Part shown: piece after piece, positions 1 through 10,687 of the stretch
Layout: each line of letters opens with the position of its first letter
Position numbering within the stretch: the stretch's first letter is position 1
DNA from: Nostoc sp. PCC 7524
Lineage (GTDB): Bacteria > Cyanobacteriota > Cyanobacteriia > Cyanobacteriales > Nostocaceae
NCBI RefSeq assembly: GCF_000316645.1
Contig: NC_019684.1
Span: forward strand, 2,819,501 to 2,883,500
Length of the DNA: 64,000 bases
Reading direction: 5' to 3'
Made by a program: the position numbers and the translations under genes
Notes under the pieces: model-generated
Seen by the model: only the letters and a program-made list of their open reading frames with translations
Database searches by the model: none
Told to the model about the DNA's origin: nothing

Positions 1-1632
<1,632 letters not shown>

Positions 1633-2563
1633 GAGGGTGTTTGAAAAGTCAGGTATGTTGTAAAAAAGCTCTCTCAGTATACGCTGTGAATAGATAATCA
1701 ACAGCACCGAGAGAGCGACATGAGTAAAGCTTACCCCAGTAACCTGAGCCTCGCACAATATGAATTTCTTAGCGACTTGATTCCAGAAGGGAAACCGGGT
1801 GGTCGTAAGCGTGAAGTCGATATGTGGGAAGTCCTGAATGCAATTTTTTACATCCTGCTAGAAGGAGTGAGATGGCGATGCCTACGGCGGGCTACGCCTA
1901 CGCTACCTGGGGACTTTCCTACGAGAGCAAACAGTGTACACATATTTCCGAAACTGGCGTAAAGACGGGACATGGTTGCACATTCACGATAGTCTCCGAG
2001 AGTGGACGAGAATCGAAATTGAACGTCATCCGAGTCCATCGGAAGCGATAATTGATAGCCAAAGCGTCAAGAGTGCGGCAATGGTGAGTCAATCAGTAGG
2101 CTTTGATGCTGGCAAGAAAATCAAAGGACGCAAGAGATTTATGACCGTTGATACCTTGGGGTTAGTGCTGCGGGTTTTGGTAACAGCAGCCAATGTCGGT
2201 GAGCGAGAAGGAGGCAAACAAGTTCTCCAACGAGTTAAACAGTCTCAGCCACAATCTCGGTTAACCACCATCTGGGTTGATGGTGGCTTTGATGGGGAAC
2301 CGTTCATGCAGTGGGTCATGAATTTTTGTCGCTGGATTGTACAGGTGGTGCTGCGACCAGAGCAAAGCAAGGGCTTTGTTTTACTCAAAAAACGTTGGGT
2401 GGTGGAACGCACTTTTGGCTGGTTCATGGGATGTCGGCGATTGGTCAGAGATTATGAATTATTGCCCGAAACCTCAGAAACTTTTATCTATCTTGCAATG
2501 ATCCGTATTATGGTGAAGCGATTGGCTTAATTTTTGACTCCCTAAAACTTTTCAAACATCCTC
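1633..2563 (+). mobile_element. IS5-family insertion sequence (931 bp) with TTA target duplication
   Basis: The ends are inverted repeats: GAGGGTGTTTGAAAAGTC at 1633 reads inward and its near copy (GAGGATGTTTGAAAAGTT) reads from 2563 on the other strand. A TTA triplet flanks each side (1630-1632 and 2564-2566), the short TNA-type duplication known for IS5-group elements. One transposase gene fills the interior but is frameshifted, so this copy is probably not autonomous. Confidence 0.85.
1720..2530 (+). pseudogene. IS5-family transposase, broken by a frameshift and a small in-frame insertion
   Basis: This DDE transposase is split between two frames. The first part (from ATG 1720) carries the N-terminal domain (LSLAQYEFLSDLIPEG, WEVLNAIFYILLEGVRW). 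The second part (in frame to 2530) carries the catalytic core: IIDSQSVKSA (first Asp), WVDGGFDG (second Asp), VVERTFGWF (Glu). The frames meet near 1925-1935, where one extra A in GCAAACAG would explain the shift, since removing it restores TRATVYTYFRNW. Just before, at about 1874-1897, a 24-base run (TGCCTACGGCGGGCTACGCC...) adds CLRRATPT-like residues between VRWR and LPGDFP, where relatives have almost nothing. It looks like a tiny dispersed repeat inserted in frame. A programmed frameshift is possible in IS5 elements, but no A6-type slippery run is seen. Confidence 0.8.
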
Positions 2564-2640
2564 TTAGGTTTCGTGTTAACTTTTCCCCTATAACTTAATC
2601 GACTCAAGCCAATGCACCTATCCCATATACTGCTTCAGAG

Positions 2641-3090
2641 TTAGCCAACTGAATCTAAACTAATCTTGACAACTTTGTGCTTCTCTTCTTCAGCTTTAGG
2701 CAGTATTAGATTCAAGATACCATCTTTATATTCTGCCTTGACGTTGGTATTTTGAATACGTACAGGCAAAGGAATGACACGTTGGAATTTACCATAGTGA
2801 AATTCACTCTTGATTGTGCCTTTATCTTCCATTTTAGTTTCAGATTTACGTTCACCACTAACATAAACAGCCTTGTCAGTGACTTGTAAATCTATATCTT
2901 TGGCTTCCATACCTGGAATTTCTAACTTCAGATGCACTGCATCATCTGTTTCATGAATTTCAGCCGCAGGCACTTTTACTAAGGTTTTATCAAAAACTGT
3001 GGTAGGTAGCATATCGTCTTCAAAAAAACGATTGAGTTGGCGTTGCATGGTGTTTAATTCTTGCCAAGGGTTCCAACGTATAAGTGTCAT
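2641..3090 (-). CDS. Small heat-shock protein, Hsp20/alpha-crystallin family
   Basis: An ATP-independent cytoplasmic chaperone of 149 aa that holds unfolding proteins. After an N-terminal arm (MTLIRWNPWQELNTMQRQLN) comes the alpha-crystallin domain, with VHLKLEIPGMEAKDIDLQV, the GERKSE loop and the hallmark YKDGILNLILPKAEE near the C-terminus. I place the start at 3090 rather than the upstream in-frame ATG because AGGAGG sits a normal distance before it and family proteins begin near this point. It resembles cyanobacterial Hsp17/HspA. No CIRCE element is seen upstream; the 5' region does hold a TTCGGTT/AACCGAA inverted repeat (3186-3222). Confidence 0.92.
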   Translation of the reverse strand: MTLIRWNPWQELNTMQRQLNRFFEDDMLPTTVFDKTLVKVPAAEIHETDDAVHLKLEIPGMEAKDIDLQVTDKAVYVSGERKSETKMEDKGTIKSEFHYGKFQRVIPLPVRIQNTNVKAEYKDGILNLILPKAEEEKHKVVKISLDSVG

Positions 3091-3557
3091 ATCACTACCT
3101 CCTATCAGGATTATTTGGGGCAATCAGTTAAAGCTTTTGGTTTTTGATTTGTTTTCATAATATTACGAAATAAAAGTATTTTAAATTCGGTTTTTCTCAC
3201 CTCATAAATGATGATAACCGAACGTAAAAGTATATTTTCAAAAGTACGGTAAACCAGTATTTTATCTGTTCGGTAAACCCTATAATTGGTAGTGGGTAAG
3301 TAGATAAGCGTAAATAAGTAGAACGACTAAAAAAAACAAACTATGTGAAGTAATGTAAAAATATTGGCATCTAGTTCGTAGTAAAGACTACCCGTTGGGA
3401 AGGCTCCGCGAACAGTCCTTATTAGAGGACTAAAGTTCTACAAAGCTGTCGTCTAAATAGCAGAATTGCTTAGTTGATTACTCATAAGATTTATATTTAG
3501 CAAAGGCAATTATCAACTTTGCTGACACTATACAGTTGTCAAGAGTTCACGACAAAT
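3091..3557. other. Divergent intergenic region hsp20 / SMR gene with repeats
   Basis: 467 bases. Near the hsp20 side are an inverted repeat TTCGGTT (3186-3192) / AACCGAA (3216-3222) and two direct copies of CGGTAAACC (3247-3255, 3271-3279) 24 bp apart, which could be operator-like. At 3377-3442 lies a compound palindromic element (GTAGTAAAGACTAC, then AGTCC...GGACT, then GGACTAAAG) that recurs in shorter form at 33737-33759. Confidence 0.5.
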
Positions 3558-3878
3558 ATGTTAATCAATTGGGTTTACCTGCTTGCAGCAATTTTATTTG
3601 AAGTTTTAGGCACAACCTGCATGAAATTGTCAGAAGGATTTAATAATCTTATTCCTTCTATCTTGATATTTGTCTTTTATGGATGTGGTTTTACCTTCTC
3701 TACCCTCGCTCTTGAAAAATTGGACATTAGCTTTGCTTATTCTATTTGGTCAGGATTGGGAACGGCTTTAATTGCTAGTATTGGCATTATTTGGTTCCGT
3801 GAGTCTATGTCCTTGGTAAAATTTGCATCCATTGCTTTAATTATCATGGGTGTAATTGGTATAAATGCGAGTAAATAA
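3558..3878 (+). CDS. Small multidrug resistance (SMR) family transporter
   Basis: This 106-aa protein has four predicted membrane helices and is typical in length for the EmrE/QacE/SugE family, proton-coupled exporters of cationic compounds that work as dimers. The membrane-embedded glutamate expected of the family lies in AAILFEVLGTTCMKLSEGF, followed by FSTLALEKLDISFAYSIWSG and a last helix ending MGVIGINASK. I start it at the ATG of MLINWVYLL because the family begins directly with helix 1; the in-frame upstream codons add 13 atypical residues. The ribosome binding site is weak. Substrate cannot be read from sequence. Confidence 0.9.
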   Translation: MLINWVYLLAAILFEVLGTTCMKLSEGFNNLIPSILIFVFYGCGFTFSTLALEKLDISFAYSIWSGLGTALIASIGIIWFRESMSLVKFASIALIIMGVIGINASK

Positions 3879-4061
3879 CCCTGGTCATCATCATAGTGAT
3901 ACCTACGGCAACGTGTAGCTTATAGCCTGTGATAAAAAAACCCCATTCATATCATCATGAATGAGGTAAATAGCAGAGGAAATCAACAAAGGTGATAAGT
4001 CTAACTTTGCTTTTGAAGACAGGAGAATGTATCGCGATCGCTACCATCAACTATAATGTCA

Positions 4062-4090
4062 GCAGACTAACTCAATTAGCCTGCTTTTTT
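4062..4090 (+). terminator. Rho-independent-type terminator hairpin
   Basis: The stem is GCAG-a-CTAA / TTAG-c-CTGC with a CTCAA loop, followed directly by TTTTTT. It lies 185 bp after the SMR gene, so it may end that transcript or an unannotated small RNA encoded between 3880 and 4090. Confidence 0.6.
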
Positions 4091-4235
4091 GTTAGCAGAA
4101 GGAGCTTCAACCTTATATAATCAGGTCTGCAATCACTTTACACTCAATACTCTAACAGAGTTAATTGTGTATTTGTAGCCAGTTTGGCGCTTTTTTATAT
4201 CCGTAATTTATATGATTGTGCATTACACGAAGTCC

Positions 4236-4267
4236 TTGTAGAGACGTAGCAATGCTATTCTCTACAA
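4236..4267. repeat. Palindromic dispersed repeat (TTGTAGAGA ... TCTCTACAA)
   Basis: The arms TTGTAGAGA and TCTCTACAA enclose a short inner palindrome (TAGCAATGCTA). Related elements built on the same GTAGAGACG core occur at 41306-41336 and 53924-53953. Confidence 0.7.
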
Positions 4268-4554
4268 ATAAATTGATACACTTTATTAACTTTTTGCGAA
4301 TTTTCCAATTATGAGACTGTAGACAACAAAGTTCATCCTATTGTGTAGTATAAATGCAGCAATCAGAGACAACGGTATGTCAATATAGTATCTGTAGAGC
4401 AATAGCCGATACGAAAATTAATCGGATAAATCACAATTATAACTATATCTCAAGTATCTCCTGACCTAAGATTACAAATAATACACATAACTGTATATTC
4501 ACACTTGCTCAATTTTGAATTTTAAATTTTGTAGGCAATTTTGAATTTTAAACA

Positions 4555-7500
4555 ATGTCTCCACTCGGTATCACTACCAGTCACTTAACTCATACCCTAA
4601 AAACCGGAGAAGCGAAACTTTGGTTGTTGCTAGTGGGAGTCAACCAATATCAAGATGAGAGACTACCATCATTACGCTACTCGGCTGTTGACTGCCAAGG
4701 TTTAGCAACAGCTTTAGCCGATGCAACTCAAGGTTTCCCCCACAAGCAAGACTACATTCACCATGATTTTGTGGCTCTACAGCCCCTACTAGCTAAAGTG
4801 CGTGAGAGCTTAACTCAAATTACTCAGGCAGCTCAACCACAAGACACAATTTTATTTTATTTCTCCGGTCACGGAATGCTAGAACCAAATTCCCAGCAGG
4901 CAATTTTGTGTCTAGCAGATACTCAAACAGACGACTTACTCAACACGGGTTTAGGGTTACAAGAACTTTTACAACTGTTAGGCAATAGTCAGGCACAAAC
5001 CCAGTTAGTTTGGTTAGATGCTTGTCATAGCGGTAGCCTCACATTCCGGGGTGCAAAAAGTGAAATCACCCCACCTACCCCATCTAACCCAACACCGCAG
5101 ATTGTAGAATTATTACGCCAAAAAGCCAAACAGAGTAAAGGGTTTTATGCCTTGCTGTCTTGTGACACCAATCAACAATCTTGGGAATTTCCCGAACTGG
5201 GGCATGGGGTGTTTACATATTACTTGATGCGGGGTTTGCGGGGTGAGGCGGCTGATAGTCAAGGTTTAATTGATGCTGACGGACTTTATCGATATGTTTA
5301 TCAGCAAACTAAGCAATATATCGAACAAACCAACCAACAATTAAGACTGATTAATCAACAAAATCGCACCAGAGGAGACACCAAACTTTACTCGGAATAT
5401 CCATTGCAAACGCCTAAACGGATTGTGGAAGGCGTGGGTGAGGTGATTTTAGGTATCAAACCTGCATCGGTGAAAGTTTCTGATTCTCGCCAAGCACTCA
5501 TTGTAGAAGGATTGACAACTAATCAAACTACCCTGGCTTTTAGCAAACTTCTGTGTGCTGTTGGTGGATTTGAGATAGAGTATTGGCCAAGAGCCAACAC
5601 CACCCAAGATTTACAAACTACAATTCAAACCTGTCTGCAAACTATAGAGCCGCCAAACCAGCAACAAAATTTGGCGACAGTCCTGTTATATTTACGTGGA
5701 CGCTTAGAAACTACTGAAGTTGGAGAACCTGCATTGGTAGTGGCTGAAAATATTCGTCTGAGTCGTTCTTGGTTAAGGCAACAACTCCGACGCTCTCCTT
5801 ATAGCCAACAAATCATCATTCTAGATTCTCCCATAGGACAGCACGGTTATGCACTTCTACCGGATTGGGTAGAAGATTTACAACTAGGGTTTGAGCAAGG
5901 ACAGTGTATCATTGCTGCGGCTTCATCACCAGACAACCCAGAACAATTTGCCCAAATGTTACACTCCAGTCTGGAAACAGCTCAAGGGCAATCGAGTTTA
6001 TCAGCTGCGGTTTGGATTAGCCAATTACAACAAATATGGTGCCAAACTTCCCTACCTTTGCAGATTTGGCTATCTGGTAGTCAAGGGGTAATTGAAATCA
6101 TCCCCGCTAGTCGGAGTAATAGGAACAATCAGTCAAAAACCACCATTGATTTAGGAATTTGCCCTTATCGGGGATTACAGGCTTTTTGTGAAGAAGATGC
6201 TCAGTATTTCTATGGTAGGGAAATTCTCACCCAGCAACTTATCGCTGACTTAGAGAGAAAATCATTTATTGCTGTGGTGGGAGCCTCTGGTAGTGGGAAA
6301 TCTTCTTTGGTGCAGGCGGGTGTCATGGCGCAACTGCGTCGGGGTAAACAATTACTTGGTAGTCAAGATTGGTGGATAAGAAGCTTTCGCCCTGGTGCCA
6401 ATCCCCTAGAAGCTTTATCCCGATGTTTGGTTGATAGCGGGACTGAACGCGAAAAAGCCTATCAAAACGCGCAATTGGAAGGAATGTTGTATCAAGGTGC
6501 GGCAGGTTTAGCCCATTGGGTGAAGCAGCGTTCCGAACCAATGTTAGTTTTAGTTATAGACCAGTTTGAAGAATTATTTACCCTGGCTCCTCATGAAGAT
6601 AGGTACAGGTTTTTAGAAATTATTTTAGGGACACTGGAGCGATCGCCAGAAAAGTTTAAACTGATCATTACTCTACGGGCTGATTTTATTGCCTCTTGTT
6701 TAGAAGTACCAAAATTAGCCAAGCTGTTGCAGCAGTCAAGTGTCCTGCTACCACCATGCTTAAATCAAGAAGAATATCGTCGCATTATTCTGCACCCTGC
6801 CGAACAAGTCGGGTTAACACTAGAGTCAGAATTAGTCGAGGTATTGTTACAGGAGTTAGACTACTCACCTGGGTATTTGCCATTACTGGAATTTGTATTG
6901 GAACAGTTATGGGAGTATCGTGAGCAAGGAGTCATTAGTTTACAGGCATACCAGCAATATTTGGGTGGAATTAAAGGCACACTAGAAAAGAAAGCCCAAG
7001 CAGTCTACGAAAGTTTAGAACCAGAAGCTCAAGAATGCGCCCGGTGGATTTTTTTAGCCCTGACTCAGTTGGGTGAAGGTACAGAAGATACTAGACGGCG
7101 GGTATTGAAATCAGAGCTAATGGTGAAAAAATATCCCGTGGCTTTGGTGGAAAGAACATTGCAGATATTAATTGCTGCCAAGTTGGTAGTAGTGAATGTC
7201 GAAGACGACATCATTGAGGGACAACATAGAACCGCCTCCCCATCCCCCACTGCCAACTCCCAACTCCCCACCCCCTCCGTCACAATAGAGGTAGCCCATG
7301 AAATTTTGATTCGCCACTGGTCAACACTACGCTGGTGGTTAGAGGAAAATCGTAGTAGATTGCGATCGCTACGTCAAATTGCACAAGCTGCTACTTTATG
7401 GCAGCAACATAACCGTCAACCAGACTTTTTACTGCAAGGTGTTAGGCTCGCAGAAGCAGAAGAAATTTATCTCAATTACACTGATGAGCTGTCTTTGGAT

Positions 7501-9690
7501 GTGCAGAACTTCATTGCAGCTGGTTTACAAGAAAGACGACGACAACAGCTAAAAGAACAAAATCGCCTCCGACAAGCACAAAGGGCTGTAGCTATTATCA
7601 GCACCCTGGGATTGACGGCTTTTGGTTTAGCTGTGTTTGCTTACCAACAAACCCAAAAAGCCCAGTTACGGGAAATTCAGGCGGTAAGTTCCCTCTCTCA
7701 GAATTACCTACTGTCCCATCAGCAGTTAGAAGCATTGTTAGCAAGTGTCCAAGCGGGTAAGGAAGTCCAAAAAATTTATTTAGGAGTCCCCGCAGATATC
7801 CGCAATCAAACTACAACTATCCTGCAACAAGCTGTCTACAGTACCCAAGAACGCAATCGCTTTCTACATAATTCCTGGGTAACTAGCGTCAGTTTCTCAC
7901 CAGATGGAGAGATATTAGCTGCTGGTAGTGCAGATAATACAATTAAAATTTGGCGTAAGGATGGCAATTTACTCACTACCCTCACCAATCACAGCGATGG
8001 GGTCAATAGCATCATGTTTTCCCCTGATGGTGAGCTGTTAGTTTCTGGTAGTGCTGACAGTACCATTAAACTCTGGAATCGTAGCGGTCAATTACTCACC
8101 ACTCTTAACGGTCATAGTCGTGCAGTTAATAGTGTCAGCTTCTCCCCAGATAATAAGATTATCGTCTCTGGTAGTGCTGATAATACCGTCAAACTTTGGA
8201 CGCGTGACGGACAGCTACTACTCACCCTCAACGGACATAGTGGGGAAGTGAATACCGTCAATTTTTCCCCAGAAGGGGATACTATCGCCTCCGCCAGCGA
8301 TGACGGCACAATTAAACTATGGGGTGTAGATGGCCGTCTGTTAACTACTATCCCAGCCCATACCAAAGAGGTGCGGAGTGTGAGTTTTAGCCCTGATGGT
8401 AAGACAATTGCTTCCGCTAGTGCCGACAATACCGTAAAACTGTGGAGTCGTAACGGTACTTTACTCAGAACTCTGGAAGGACATCAAGAAGCTGTCTGGC
8501 GAGTGATTTTTTCCCCCGACGGACAGATGATTGCTACAGCTAGTGCTGATAGAACCATTAAACTTTGGTCAAGGGATGGTAATGTTTTGGGAACATTCCT
8601 TGGGCATAACCATGAAGTCAACAGCCTCAGTTTTAACCCAGACAGTAGCATTCTAGCTTCAGCTAGTGATGATAATACTGTCAGGCTATGGAATGTAGAT
8701 AGAACAATACCCAAAACTTTTTATGGGCATAAAGGCAGCGTCAATAGTGTGAACTTTATCAATGATGGTAATACCATTACTTCCCTGAGTTCTGATAACA
8801 CCATGCGGCTGTGGACTTTGGACGGGCAACTAACCAAAACCTTAACTTCTCCCATTCCTGATGTCACCAGCGTCAGCTTTAGTGCTGATGGTAATACAGT
8901 AGCATTAGCTAGTGCTGATCAAAGTATTCAAATTCGCGATCGCGATGGCGCTTTGCTGCACACCATGCAAAGTCATAGCCATTGGGTAACAACCATGAAT
9001 TTCAGCCCAGATAATCAACTCCTCGCTTCTGGTAGCGCCGACAAAACCATCAAACTCTGGAGTGTAGACGGGCGCTTACTCAATACCCTCTCAGGACATA
9101 ACGGTTGGGTGACAGATATCAAATTTACCCCCGATGGCAAGAGAATTATTTCTGCTAGTGCTGATAAAACTATCAAAATCTGGAACCTCAACGGCAAACT
9201 CCTCAAAACCCTACAAGGTCACAGTGCCAGTATTTGGAGTGTTAACATTGCTCCTGATGGTCAAACCATTGCCTCCGCTAGCCAAGATGAGACAGTTAAA
9301 CTCTGGAACTTAGAGGGTAAATTACTCCGCACCCTGCAAGGACATAATGATTTAGTTTTTCATGTCAATTTCTCACCCGATGCTAAAACTCTCGCCTCCG
9401 CTAGTGATGATGGCACCATTAAACTGTGGAATGTTGCCAACGGTACTGTGTTAAAAAAAATTCAAGGACATCAAGGTGGTGTGAGGAGTGTGAGTTTTAG
9501 TCCCAATGGTAAACTATTGGTTTCTGGGGGACAGGATGCCACAGTCAAACTGTGGAACTTAGAAGGGATAGAACTACAAACCCCCGACTTAACTCAACTA
9601 CTCAATCGAGCTTGCGATCGCCTAGCTGATTATCTCACCAATAGCCCCAGTGTCACTACAGAAGACTATCAAATGTGTTTTGGGGAGTAG
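4555..9690 (+). CDS. Caspase-like peptidase - nSTAND ATPase - 14 WD40 repeats
   Basis: A 1711-aa cytoplasmic signalling ATPase of the STAND class. Residues about 20-260 form a caspase/metacaspase (C14) domain with the catalytic dyad visible: His106 in YFSGHG and Cys157 in LDACHSG. After a poorly conserved linker, an nSTAND module begins at CPYRGLQAFCEEDAQYFYGR (about 535), with Walker A GASGSGKSS (about 576) and Walker B LVLVIDQFEELF (about 665). A hydrophobic stretch (AIISTLGLTAFGLAVFAY, about 1015) could anchor it to a membrane. From about residue 1103, 14 WD40 repeats of about 41 aa follow, enough for two seven-bladed propellers. Such proteins are thought to sense a ligand through the WD40 part and release the protease, as in programmed cell death or antiphage defence; here that role is inference. 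A low-complexity TASPSPTANSQLPTPS insert (about 7229-7280) is encoded by STRR-like DNA. Confidence 0.93.
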   Translation: MSPLGITTSHLTHTLKTGEAKLWLLLVGVNQYQDERLPSLRYSAVDCQGLATALADATQGFPHKQDYIHHDFVALQPLLAKVRESLTQITQAAQPQDTILFYFSGHGMLEPNSQQAILCLADTQTDDLLNTGLGLQELLQLLGNSQAQTQLVWLDACHSGSLTFRGAKSEITPPTPSNPTPQIVELLRQKAKQSKGFYALLSCDTNQQSWEFPELGHGVFTYYLMRGLRGEAADSQGLIDADGLYRYVYQQTKQYIEQTNQQLRLINQQNRTRGDTKLYSEYPLQTPKRIVEGVGEVILGIKPASVKVSDSRQALIVEGLTTNQTTLAFSKLLCAVGGFEIEYWPRANTTQDLQTTIQTCLQTIEPPNQQQNLATVLLYLRGRLETTEVGEPALVVAENIRLSRSWLRQQLRRSPYSQQIIILDSPIGQHGYALLPDWVEDLQLGFEQGQCIIAAASSPDNPEQFAQMLHSSLETAQGQSSLSAAVWISQLQQIWCQTSLPLQIWLSGSQGVIEIIPASRSNRNNQSKTTIDLGICPYRGLQAFCEEDAQYFYGREILTQQLIADLERKSFIAVVGASGSGKSSLVQAGVMAQLRRGKQLLGSQDWWIRSFRPGANPLEALSRCLVDSGTEREKAYQNAQLEGMLYQGAAGLAHWVKQRSEPMLVLVIDQFEELFTLAPHEDRYRFLEIILGTLERSPEKFKLIITLRADFIASCLEVPKLAKLLQQSSVLLPPCLNQEEYRRIILHPAEQVGLTLESELVEVLLQELDYSPGYLPLLEFVLEQLWEYREQGVISLQAYQQYLGGIKGTLEKKAQAVYESLEPEAQECARWIFLALTQLGEGTEDTRRRVLKSELMVKKYPVALVERTLQILIAAKLVVVNVEDDIIEGQHRTASPSPTANSQLPTPSVTIEVAHEILIRHWSTLRWWLEENRSRLRSLRQIAQAATLWQQHNRQPDFLLQGVRLAEAEEIYLNYTDELSLDVQNFIAAGLQERRRQQLKEQNRLRQAQRAVAIISTLGLTAFGLAVFAYQQTQKAQLREIQAVSSLSQNYLLSHQQLEALLASVQAGKEVQKIYLGVPADIRNQTTTILQQAVYSTQERNRFLHNSWVTSVSFSPDGEILAAGSADNTIKIWRKDGNLLTTLTNHSDGVNSIMFSPDGELLVSGSADSTIKLWNRSGQLLTTLNGHSRAVNSVSFSPDNKIIVSGSADNTVKLWTRDGQLLLTLNGHSGEVNTVNFSPEGDTIASASDDGTIKLWGVDGRLLTTIPAHTKEVRSVSFSPDGKTIASASADNTVKLWSRNGTLLRTLEGHQEAVWRVIFSPDGQMIATASADRTIKLWSRDGNVLGTFLGHNHEVNSLSFNPDSSILASASDDNTVRLWNVDRTIPKTFYGHKGSVNSVNFINDGNTITSLSSDNTMRLWTLDGQLTKTLTSPIPDVTSVSFSADGNTVALASADQSIQIRDRDGALLHTMQSHSHWVTTMNFSPDNQLLASGSADKTIKLWSVDGRLLNTLSGHNGWVTDIKFTPDGKRIISASADKTIKIWNLNGKLLKTLQGHSASIWSVNIAPDGQTIASASQDETVKLWNLEGKLLRTLQGHNDLVFHVNFSPDAKTLASASDDGTIKLWNVANGTVLKKIQGHQGGVRSVSFSPNGKLLVSGGQDATVKLWNLEGIELQTPDLTQLLNRACDRLADYLTNSPSVTTEDYQMCFGE

Positions 9691-9833
9691 TTATTGGGCA
9701 TTGGGCATAACTGGCTTTTTGAGTGTGGGGAGAGGGGGAAGAGGAGGAGAACGTTCTCCCCACACCTCCCACACCCTACCCTGACGAGGTTTCAGCTTTA
9801 CAAGCGTGCCATTCGTCCCCTACACCTCTGACA

Positions 9834-10604
9834 TTAAAAGTAACCTTTTTGACGTTGTTGTAATTTCTGCAATACCAGCAAACCAAATGCTGCACCTAAA
9901 CTAAGAGTCATAGCTGGTTCAGGAACAGTCCGGGTAATATCAGACTGAAGTTTCACATCACCAACAAGTAGCGCAGATGTCACACTGGTATCAAAATCAT
10001 CAACTATGGCAAAACCTAAAAGGTAATTGCCAGCTGCTAGCGGTTGAGATTTGAAGATATTCATTCCTGTTTCTGCGAGGAAATCTAAATTAGTGCTAGG
10101 GGAACCAAACACACCGTTAGTATCTCCTAAACCAATCACAGTAGATATAGCTGAGTCAAGATTTTTCAGGATAACAAAAGCCGCATCATTAGTACCGAAT
10201 ACATCTGGTGTTTCTTCATTAGTTAAGAATTTCCAGTTCAAACTTAAAATATCCCCAGCTTGAGCTGTAAATGTTTGCTTGAGGGCAGAACCTTCAGTGG
10301 CATATTCGCCTAAATCAAAAGGGTTAACACCAACAAAAGTTTCTAAATCACCGATATAACTTACTTCTGTACTGGAGAAATTGAACTTGCCAGCAGGTTC
10401 AGGAAAATCATCTTCCAGAGTCGAGGATGCGTTTGTTAACAAAGCCTGTCCTTGGAAAATACTGACATCTCCAGTAGTTTCCCATTGACTTAAACCATTG
10501 CTAAAGCCACCGTTGAGAATAGCAGCTTGAGCAGGAGTCACCCACCCCAAAACACTAATAATGCTAGTCAAAATTGCGCGGTTAGTGAATGTAGAAAGAG
10601 TCAT
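9834..10604 (-). CDS. PEP-CTERM sorting-signal protein, secreted
   Basis: A 256-aa exported protein. It has an N-terminal signal peptide (MTLSTFTNRAILTSIISVLG, cleavage after TPAQA), an extracellular beta-rich body (ILNGGFSNGLSQWETTGDVS ... LNWKFLTNEETP) and a C-terminal PEP-CTERM signal: VPEPAMTLSLGAAFGLL followed by a basic tail. In this system an exosortase cleaves at the PEP motif; no exosortase gene is in the window. The start at 10604 is chosen over the in-frame ATG at 10637 because AAAGGTGG precedes it and the signal peptide then has normal length. It lies 83 bp downstream of the RTX giant on the same strand, separated by a strong hairpin. Confidence 0.85.
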   Translation of the reverse strand: MTLSTFTNRAILTSIISVLGWVTPAQAAILNGGFSNGLSQWETTGDVSIFQGQALLTNASSTLEDDFPEPAGKFNFSSTEVSYIGDLETFVGVNPFDLGEYATEGSALKQTFTAQAGDILSLNWKFLTNEETPDVFGTNDAAFVILKNLDSAISTVIGLGDTNGVFGSPSTNLDFLAETGMNIFKSQPLAAGNYLLGFAIVDDFDTSVTSALLVGDVKLQSDITRTVPEPAMTLSLGAAFGLLVLQKLQQRQKGYF

Positions 10605-10649
10605 TAAATTCCACCTTTGTAAAATATTTTTCCACAACAGTTAAGACAT

Positions 10650-10681
10650 TTTGAGCCAAAAGGAAGTGCTTTTGGCTCAAA
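10650..10681 (-). terminator. Perfect 12-bp hairpin after the RTX gene
   Basis: TTTGAGCCAAAA and its exact complement are separated by eight bases, just after the stop of the RTX giant and before the PEP-CTERM gene on the same strand. The T-run after it is weak, so it may be an imperfect terminator or a processing site between the two genes. Confidence 0.6.
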
Positions 10682-10687
10682 TCAGCA

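Larger units (their letters stand above)
3879..4554. other. Long intergenic region before the caspase-WD40 gene
   Basis: About 676 bases without a believable gene. It holds a hairpin CATTCAT/ATGAATG near 3945-3970, a terminator-like hairpin with T6 at 4062-4090 and a palindromic dispersed repeat at 4236-4267. Just before the ATG at 4555 there are two tandem copies of a CAATTTTGAATTTTAAA-like unit, so the leader of the giant gene is itself a short repeat and no clear Shine-Dalgarno is visible. Confidence 0.55.

Noticed and set aside
3880-4090. A small regulatory RNA ending at the 4062-4090 terminator
   Set aside because: The terminator is real-looking, but no conserved cyanobacterial RNA motif or promoter could be identified, so no RNA gene is called.
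8112-9206. Several long antisense open frames under the WD40 repeats of the caspase giant
   Set aside because: They are periodic mirror frames of the repeated coding sequence, share its repeats and have no independent start signals.
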